NCBI RefSeq assembly: GCF_014635545.1
Contig: NZ_BMDA01000007.1
Location: 1 to 64,000, forward strand
From: Acinetobacter courvalinii
GTDB taxonomy: Bacteria > Pseudomonadota > Gammaproteobacteria > Pseudomonadales > Moraxellaceae
DNA: 64,000 nucleotides
Direction: 5' to 3'
This document shows positions 59,175 through 64,000 of the stretch, in pieces; position 1 is the first letter of the stretch, and each line of letters begins with the position of its first letter. The notes beneath the pieces were generated by a model. It searched no databases and had not been told where the DNA came from. It worked only from the letters and a program-made list of their open reading frames with translations. Position numbers and translations under genes: made by a program.

Positions 59175-59461
59175 ATTTTTACTCTTTTAAGCATGCAACA
59201 GAAAGCGTAAGGTTGCGAAATCCTCTTTATCCTAACCGAATCATTCAAGAAGCTAAAGTCATTGCAATGGACTGACGGTTCTCGAGTTGAATAAAGAAAA
59301 TTTTTAAACAAGAGGAGCAGTAATTCAATAACCCTGATACCTCAATTGTGGATAAGTGAAGCAATATCCACAAAGGCCGCAGCCAATTATTTGAGCTGTT
59401 GCGATGCATGTCTGGAGTAGGTTTTGAATCGTGCAAAAGAGAACATGGACTGCTGTGAGAG

Positions 59462-59953
59462 TTAAGCGATTTCTGTCTGCCCGACGTGATGATAAGCGCG
59501 ATTAAAATAAACCAGACTGTGCTCATGCTGGCCTTGCTGAATGGCGACGATGCGGCAAATGAAAATGGTATGGGTTCCCACGGCCTGAACCTGGTCAATT
59601 TCACAATCAAAATTGACCAGCGCATCTTTTAATACCGGGGCACCGGTTTCTAACTCTGTCCAGACGCCATGTTTAAATCTTTCTTCCGGACTTAAGCGGG
59701 ATGAAAATGCTGTGGAAATATACTGATGTTGCGCGCTTAACACATTCACGCTTAACACTTTATTTTCTACAAAATGGACATGGGAACTGGATGCCTGATT
59801 CATACAGACCAGTAAGGTCGGAGGCGTATCGGTCACGCTACATACGGCAGAGGCCGTAAAGCCATAACGACCCGTCAAGCCAGCCGTAGTGATGACACTA
59901 ACGGCACTGGTTAATAAAGACATTGCGTTTCTAAAGTCTGTCGCTTCAATCAT
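59462..59953 (-). CDS. flavin reductase domain protein
   Basis: A protein of about 163 residues with the FMN-binding split-barrel fold of HpaC/RutF-type flavin reductases: 'DFRNAMSLLTSAVSVITTAG', 'YGFTASAVCSVTDTPPTLLVCMN', 'FENK.LSVNVL' and a C-terminal 'SLVYFNRAYHHVG'. The family reduces FMN or FAD with NAD(P)H and supplies it to a partner oxygenase. It lies 87 bases downstream of mesD across a hairpin. Since MesD activity needs oxygen, a role in supplying reduced flavin is a reasonable guess. GTG at 59956 is an alternative start. Confidence 0.85.
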   Translation of the reverse strand: MIEATDFRNAMSLLTSAVSVITTAGLTGRYGFTASAVCSVTDTPPTLLVCMNQASSSHVHFVENKVLSVNVLSAQHQYISTAFSSRLSPEERFKHGVWTELETGAPVLKDALVNFDCEIDQVQAVGTHTIFICRIVAIQQGQHEHSLVYFNRAYHHVGQTEIA

Positions 59954-59993
59954 CACGATATTCCCAAATCAAATCCGAGCTGTCTGAATAGAG

Positions 59994-60018
59994 CAAGGGC
60001 TACCTGTTGCAGCCCTTG
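59994..60018 (-). other. intercistronic hairpin between mesD and the flavin reductase gene
   Basis: CAAGGGCT (59994-60001) pairs with AGCCCTTG (60011-60018). No T-run follows on the minus strand, so it may stabilise the upstream mRNA or weakly attenuate rather than terminate. Confidence 0.55.
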
Positions 60019-60040
60019 TCGATCTACAGTTCGGTAAATA

Positions 60041-61069
60041 TTAAGCGGAGAGTTCTCTGCGAACAATGTCGGCACCTGCACTTAAAGCATGCAGTTTGCC
60101 TGTGGCCACCTGACGTGATAAGGGTGCCATACCACAGTTGGTTGAAGGGTAGAGCTTGTCTGCATCGACAAACTGAAGCGCTTTACGCAGCGTATCTGCA
60201 ACTTGCTCAGGTGTTTCGATCTGATTGGTAGCAACGTCAATTGCACCCACCATCACTTTCTTGCCACGAATCAGTTCAATCAGATCCATAGGCACACGAG
60301 AGTTCTGACATTCGAGTGAGATGATGTCGATTTTAGATTGTTGTAGCTTTGGAAACGCTTCTTCGTATTGGCGCCACTCTGAACCCAGTGTCTTTTTCCA
60401 GTCGGTATTGGCTTTGATGCCATAACCATAGCAAATGTGAACCGCGGTTTCACATTTCAGCCCTTCCAGTGCACGCTCTAAAGTTGCCACGCCCCAGTCA
60501 TTCACTTCATCAAAGAACACGTTAAATGCAGGCTCATCAAACTGAATAATATCAACACCGGCAGCTTCGAGTTCTCGTGCTTCCTGATTCAGGATTTTAG
60601 CGAATTCCCACGCCAGTTTTTCACGGCTTTTATAGTGACCATCATAAAGTGTATCAATCATGGTCATCGGGCCAGGCAGTGCCCATTTGATTGGTTGACT
60701 GGTTTGCTGACGTAAAAACTTGGCATCTTCCACAAACACCGGCTTTTGACGAGATACGGCACCGACCACTGATGGCACACTTGCATCATAGCGGTTACGG
60801 ATACGTACAGTCTCACGTTTCTCAAAATCGACGCCGTCCAGATGTTCAATAAAGGTGGTGACAAAATGCTGGCGGGTCTGTTCGCCATCACTGACAATAT
60901 CAATCCCTGCATGGCGTTGTTCTTGTAAGGACAGACGCAATGCATCCTGTTTGCCTTCAATTAACTGCTCATCTTGCAACTTCCAAGGTGACCAGAGTTT
61001 TTCAGGTTCCGCCAGCCAAGAAGGTTTTGGTAAGCTGCCAGCAGTTGAAGTCGGTAATAATCGTTTCAT
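60041..61069 (-). CDS. mesD: core methionine synthase MesD (MetE catalytic domain only)
   Basis: Predicted protein of 342 residues corresponding only to the C-terminal (catalytic) domain of cobalamin-independent methionine synthase. 'STAGSLPKPSWL' is at the start, with 'GIDIVSDGEQTRQHF', 'QFDEPAF', the zinc-type His/Cys in 'AVHICYGYG' and Cys in 'YPSTNCGMAPLSR'. The folate-binding N-terminal domain of MetE is absent. It is adjacent to a DUF1852 gene, which identifies the MesD family: aerobic, independent of methyl-folate and cobalamin, and needing DUF1852 and oxygen. The methyl donor is not established to my knowledge. The ATG at 61069 is preferred over TTG at 61075. Confidence 0.9.
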   Translation of the reverse strand: MKRLLPTSTAGSLPKPSWLAEPEKLWSPWKLQDEQLIEGKQDALRLSLQEQRHAGIDIVSDGEQTRQHFVTTFIEHLDGVDFEKRETVRIRNRYDASVPSVVGAVSRQKPVFVEDAKFLRQQTSQPIKWALPGPMTMIDTLYDGHYKSREKLAWEFAKILNQEARELEAAGVDIIQFDEPAFNVFFDEVNDWGVATLERALEGLKCETAVHICYGYGIKANTDWKKTLGSEWRQYEEAFPKLQQSKIDIISLECQNSRVPMDLIELIRGKKVMVGAIDVATNQIETPEQVADTLRKALQFVDADKLYPSTNCGMAPLSRQVATGKLHALSAGADIVRRELSA

Positions 61070-61105
61070 AATCAATAATCTTGTTTATCTAGGTGAATAA
61101 AGTAA

Positions 61106-62074
61106 TTAGTTTGCAGCCCATTGCTGAAGAATCGTGTGGTAAGGCTTAATGAACTGTTCTTCAGTAAATTTGCCTTGTTTAATCGCCAACTGACTGCGCT
61201 CTTCCCGGTCATAAACAATACGAGTTAATGAATAGTCCTGATGCTTCAAGCTTGGCTGGTAGGTTTTTCCTGCGACTGAATTCGCGTTATAAATCTCTGG
61301 GCGGTAGATTTTCTGGAAGGTTTCCATGGTACTAATCGTGCCGATCAGTTCCAGGTCAGTGTAATCATCCAGCAGATCACCACGATGGTAAAAGGCCAAC
61401 GGCGCGACGCTATTTGGCGGCATGAAATAGCGAACTTTTAAGCCCATTTTCTCGAAATACTGATCCGTTAACGAATATTCATCCTGCTGATATTCCACAC
61501 CCAGCACCGGATGCTGATTTGCAGTTTGATGATAAGTCTTGCTGCTGGAAACGCTGAGGCAAATCACCGGCGATTTATGGAAGTTACTGTTATAGGTATT
61601 TGAGTCCAGGAATGATTTAAAGATTTTCCCGTGCAATTCACCATAGTTTTCTGGAAGGCTAAATTGCGCTTTGTCTTTATTATGTTCCAGCAGTAACACA
61701 CTAAAATCATAATCGCGCACATATGAGGAAAAATTGTTTCCGACAATACCGTCAAAGCGTTGATTATTCTTATGATCCACAATATTGGTTTTCAGGATTT
61801 CGATGGTCGGGAAGGTCTCACCTTTACCTTCAACATCAATATCAACCGAAATGATTTCAAGTTCGACAGAATAACGGTCTGCTGTCGGGTTATCCCAATG
61901 CGCCAAGCTATTAAAACGGTTGTTAATCATTTTTAAGGTATTGCGCAGATTCTCTTGGCGACTTTCACCTCTGGCCAAATTGGCAAAGTTGGTGGTGATC
62001 CGCGTATTGTCTGAGGGCTGATAGTTTTCATCGAAACTAATGCGCTTAATCGTAAATGTAAACTCTTTGCTCAT
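61106..62074 (-). CDS. mesX: DUF1852 protein MesX, partner of MesD
   Basis: Predicted protein of 322 residues starting MSKEFTFTIKRISFDENYQP, the family start. Recognisable segments are 'TRITTNFANLARGESRQENLRNTLKMINNRFN', 'DYDFSVLLLEHNKD' and 'PVICLSVSSSKTYHQTANQHPVLG'. DUF1852 proteins occur next to mesD in aerobic bacteria and are required for its function. Their own chemistry is unknown. The frame stays open for 47 more codons upstream to 62215, but that stretch is hairpin-rich and looks like a leader. It lies 36 bases upstream of mesD, so the two form an operon. Confidence 0.9.
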   Translation of the reverse strand: MSKEFTFTIKRISFDENYQPSDNTRITTNFANLARGESRQENLRNTLKMINNRFNSLAHWDNPTADRYSVELEIISVDIDVEGKGETFPTIEILKTNIVDHKNNQRFDGIVGNNFSSYVRDYDFSVLLLEHNKDKAQFSLPENYGELHGKIFKSFLDSNTYNSNFHKSPVICLSVSSSKTYHQTANQHPVLGVEYQQDEYSLTDQYFEKMGLKVRYFMPPNSVAPLAFYHRGDLLDDYTDLELIGTISTMETFQKIYRPEIYNANSVAGKTYQPSLKHQDYSLTRIVYDREERSQLAIKQGKFTEEQFIKPYHTILQQWAAN

Positions 62075-62244
62075 GATGATCTGATACCCTAAATTCTGAG
62101 ATAAAACCTTATTGCTTCGTTGCCCTTTCCGGATGTTCCAATTTTTTGGAGTCTCCCAGTCAATCGGATTTTCAGTCGGTTCTGATATTTGCCAAAGTGG
62201 CCTCATCAGAATCAATCCTCAGATTGTCTCGTGTGAAGAGCATG
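62075..62244 (-). promoter_or_regulatory. structured 5' leader of mesX
   Basis: The 170 bases between a -10-like TATAAA (plus-strand TTTATA, 62251-62256) and the mesX ATG hold at least three stems. TCTGAT/ATCAGA (62181-62210) encloses GCCA/TGGC (62191-62201); CAATC/GATTG lies at 62213-62226; TCCAA/TTGGA at 62137-62150. The arrangement could be a cis-regulatory RNA. No known methionine-related riboswitch class was recognised. Confidence 0.4.
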
Positions 62245-62288
62245 CAGTAATTTATACTTGAAACATGACATGAATAAAAATGATTTTG

Positions 62289-62310
62289 TTTCACTGAAAA
62301 GTGAGTGAAA
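62289..62310. promoter_or_regulatory. palindromic operator candidate between mesX and the MTHFR-like gene
   Basis: TTTCACTGAAAAGTGAGTGAAA: outer TTTCAC/GTGAAA and inner TCACT/AGTGA arms overlap. It lies in the 385-base divergent region and could serve both genes. The binding protein is unknown. Confidence 0.4.
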
Positions 62311-62381
62311 TTCATGTTTACAAGTTTTATGCGCTCTCACGGCCATTTCACGACCCCAGAAATCGTAAAACTTTCCTCTGG

Positions 62382-62409
62382 TTTACTTTCAAGGTATATC
62401 CCTTATAAT
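62382..62409 (+). promoter_or_regulatory. promoter of the MTHFR-like gene
   Basis: TTTACT (62382-62387), 16 bases, perfect TATAAT (62404-62409). The predicted start near 62416 is only 8 bases before the ATG at 62424 but 44 bases before the ATG at 62460. Confidence 0.6.
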
Positions 62410-62459
62410 TTCAGGCCTGCGCTATGGCCCAGAATTCTCCCTTTTTAAATTTTTTCATT

Positions 62460-63869
62460 ATGTCTTTATTTTCTCAGTGTTTAGAGCAAAAACAATTCTG
62501 TATTCTGGTGGAATATCTATGTTCTAACCGTGATACACCGGCAGTTCCCCCAAGCCTGGCTGGCTATCCGGCCATGATGACGTTGGCTGATCGTGTACAT
62601 AGCGATGAAGACCCTGCACCATTAGAGTTGGCACAACAATACGCGCCTGAGATTGAAAAACTTTTGCATTTTTCAGGTAAAGGTCGGGATATTCAAGAAT
62701 TTGAACGCTTTCTCGATCAGGCCGAGCAGCATGGATATCATAACCTGCTTTTACTAAGCGGCGATAAACTGAAGAATCATAATTCTGGCCGCGAAATCCC
62801 GGCGCAACGGTCTCGTTATCTCGAGTCTGTGAGTGCTGTGATGGCGGCGAAACAACGGCATCTGTTTAATATCGGCGTGGCTTTTAATCCGTTTAAATAT
62901 ACGGAAGCAGAGCGGGATGCCCAATATCTGAAACTGCATAAAAAGATCAAAGCAGGCGCAGACTTTCTGATTACCCAGCTTGGATTTGATCTGGATTGTC
63001 TTCAGCATAGCCAATCCTTTATCTCTCAGCATTATAAACAATTTCCTTTAATTGCCTGCGTCATGCCGCTGACTTTAAAACGTGCGCAATTTATGCTGAA
63101 ACATCAGGTTGCTGGACTGGTGATTCCAGCGCATATTGTGCATGTCCTGAAAAGTGAATACGAGACTGATCCTGTTCAGGCGGAAGCAAATGTCTATGCG
63201 CGTTGTGCGTTGCAGATCCTGATCTGTAAACATCTCGGTTTTGTTGGAGTGCATTTATCGGCTTGTCACAAGCTATCGGAACAACAAAAACTGGAACAGT
63301 TTTTAAAGCAATATGAAAACTGGTCTTTAGCAGCCTGTGAAAAAGCCTGGAAACAACTGTGGAGAATGGAGACAGGCCTTGAGCTTAAACCTGAGCTGGC
63401 CACTTTTTCAAAACCTGTCCCACCAGCCCAGATTTTAAAATATAAGCAAATGCATTTAATGCATCAGCTTTTTTTTGCGTCTCATGCGGCGCTCGGGTTT
63501 GGCCGTTTTATTTTTAAAGCCAATTTCTGGAATAAAGCTCGGCCTGATCAGCTTTTATTGAAAATGGAACATTGGAGTAAACATCCACTGGTGGGCTGTG
63601 AAAGTTGTGGGCACTGCCGTCTGGATGACACGCTGTATATCTGCCCTGAAACCTGTCCCAAAGGGCTTGCCAATGGTCCCTGTGGCGGGACAAGTTTAGA
63701 CCGGTGCGAGTTTGGTGACCGAGAGTGTATCCATTCGGTCAAAGCCCGATTGGCGAAGCGCCTAGATCAAACCGAGGTGTTGAGAAGTAAACTGATCCCT
63801 GCAATTTCAATTGAAACCCGCTATACCAGTTCATGGAAAAACTGGTTTAAACACTCAGAATCACATTGA
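62460..63869 (+). CDS. MetF-like protein with MTHFR_C zinc-binding domain
   Basis: Predicted protein of 469 residues. The main part (about 1-310) resembles the TIM barrel of methylenetetrahydrofolate reductase: 'HGYHNLLLLSGDK', 'FNIGVAFNPFKYTEAERDAQYLKLHKKIKAGADFLITQLGFDLD'. The C-terminal MTHFR_C domain is Cys-rich, with CESCGHC, CPETCPKG and GPCGG motifs, probably binding a metal. Such proteins without the usual MetF layout act in C1 or corrinoid metabolism in anaerobes. Here it is divergent from mesX-mesD, which suggests a role in methionine synthesis (inferred). ATG at 62424 is an alternative start with almost no leader. Confidence 0.82.
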   Translation: MSLFSQCLEQKQFCILVEYLCSNRDTPAVPPSLAGYPAMMTLADRVHSDEDPAPLELAQQYAPEIEKLLHFSGKGRDIQEFERFLDQAEQHGYHNLLLLSGDKLKNHNSGREIPAQRSRYLESVSAVMAAKQRHLFNIGVAFNPFKYTEAERDAQYLKLHKKIKAGADFLITQLGFDLDCLQHSQSFISQHYKQFPLIACVMPLTLKRAQFMLKHQVAGLVIPAHIVHVLKSEYETDPVQAEANVYARCALQILICKHLGFVGVHLSACHKLSEQQKLEQFLKQYENWSLAACEKAWKQLWRMETGLELKPELATFSKPVPPAQILKYKQMHLMHQLFFASHAALGFGRFIFKANFWNKARPDQLLLKMEHWSKHPLVGCESCGHCRLDDTLYICPETCPKGLANGPCGGTSLDRCEFGDRECIHSVKARLAKRLDQTEVLRSKLIPAISIETRYTSSWKNWFKHSESH

Positions 63870-63895
63870 TTGTCGGCATTGTTCAAGTCTGTTGT

Positions 63896-64000
63896 TTACA
63901 AGACAGTTGCAGCGTAGGGCAATGCAGTGCCACGCATCATTTTTATGGCTGCGATTAGACCTGAGCAAGCGCCTCTTAATGCCATTCTAATTTTCCCCCT
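63896..64000 (-). CDS. C-terminal end of an unidentified gene cut by the window edge
   Basis: An open minus-strand frame enters from the right edge and ends at 63896 after 34 codons. The last residues read MMRGTALPYAATVL. The composition (Ala, Gly, Leu, Met with few rare residues) is plausible for a real protein end, and the frame is convergent with the MTHFR-like gene. The family is not recognised and the fragment is too short to be sure. Confidence 0.35.
   Translation of the reverse strand, partial: RGKIRMALRGACSGLIAAIKMMRGTALPYAATVL

Noticed and set aside
59245..59625. Minus-strand frame of 126 codons between the CMD-family and flavin reductase genes
   Set aside because: It overlaps the flavin reductase in another frame, has no ribosome site and an unlikely composition. 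The 287-base gap itself holds nothing I can support.
62075..62230. Cobalamin riboswitch before mesX
   Set aside because: GGCCACT and GGGAGACTCC recall parts of the B12 box, but order, spacing and core bases do not fit, and MesD is cobalamin-independent.

Overview
The window looks like chromosomal DNA of an Acinetobacter species. It is AT-rich and opens with the 3' end of a 5S rRNA gene. Its gene neighbourhoods fit this genus: secB-grxC-rhodanese, leuS-lptE-holA, ilvI-ilvH-ilvC with a TTG start, a trimeric autotransporter followed by a small SmpA/OmlA-fold protein, and the mesX-mesD methionine synthase pair. No phage, transposase or CRISPR array was recognised.

Region by region. 1-2600: end of an rRNA operon, a large Ig-like surface lipoprotein and a tiny lipoprotein whose start codon lies in a hairpin. 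2646-7500: small housekeeping and stress enzymes (DUF442 phosphatase-like protein, hydrolase, thioredoxin 2, thioesterases, free-methionine-sulfoxide reductase, YajQ, rhodanese). 7534-17640: mnmC, YciI, YciB, the PHP phosphoesterase YciV/Rnm, LysR plus aldo/keto reductase, a bestrophin, radC, coaBC and cytochrome b562. 17804-20218: a tightly packed alkylation-repair operon in which Ada is split (AraC-MGMT protein, 2OG-Fe(II) oxygenase, stand-alone N-Ada-like zinc protein, AlkB). 20331-25173: secB, grxC, a rhodanese, rsgA, orn, a BI-1 family protein and fabI.

25247-26267 looks like a single integron-type gene cassette. It has an attC-like site 3 bases beyond the stop of a gene for a membrane-anchored Mrr-like PD-(D/E)xK protein, and a GTTATGC-type junction upstream. 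It sits between fabI and a lipoprotein gene with no integrase in view. 26572-32005 carries that lipoprotein and a MacA-MacB-outer-membrane efflux operon. 32114-37709 holds a sirtuin, holA, lptE, leuS and a DUF4124 protein. 38218-41573 is the branched-chain amino-acid operon ilvI-ilvH-ilvC; the 3' end of ilvC is repeated twice downstream, once together with its terminator.

42451-45721 encodes an MHYT-GGDEF-EAL c-di-GMP protein and a PhaC-like hydrolase. 46367-58600 is an accessory block: an Ata-like trimeric autotransporter of about 8.6 kb, broken by one reading-frame shift inside near-identical stalk repeats, then a TpgA-like protein without an OmpA domain. AraC-type and LysR-type regulators flank it. 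58788-63869 is a folate-independent methionine module: mesX and mesD, a flavin reductase and a carboxymuconolactone-decarboxylase-family protein on the minus strand, and a divergent MetF/MTHFR_C-like protein. A hairpin-rich leader precedes mesX. The right edge cuts an unidentified minus-strand gene.

Intergenic spaces also carry three copies of a 57-60-base element predicted to fold as a closing stem around two hairpins.
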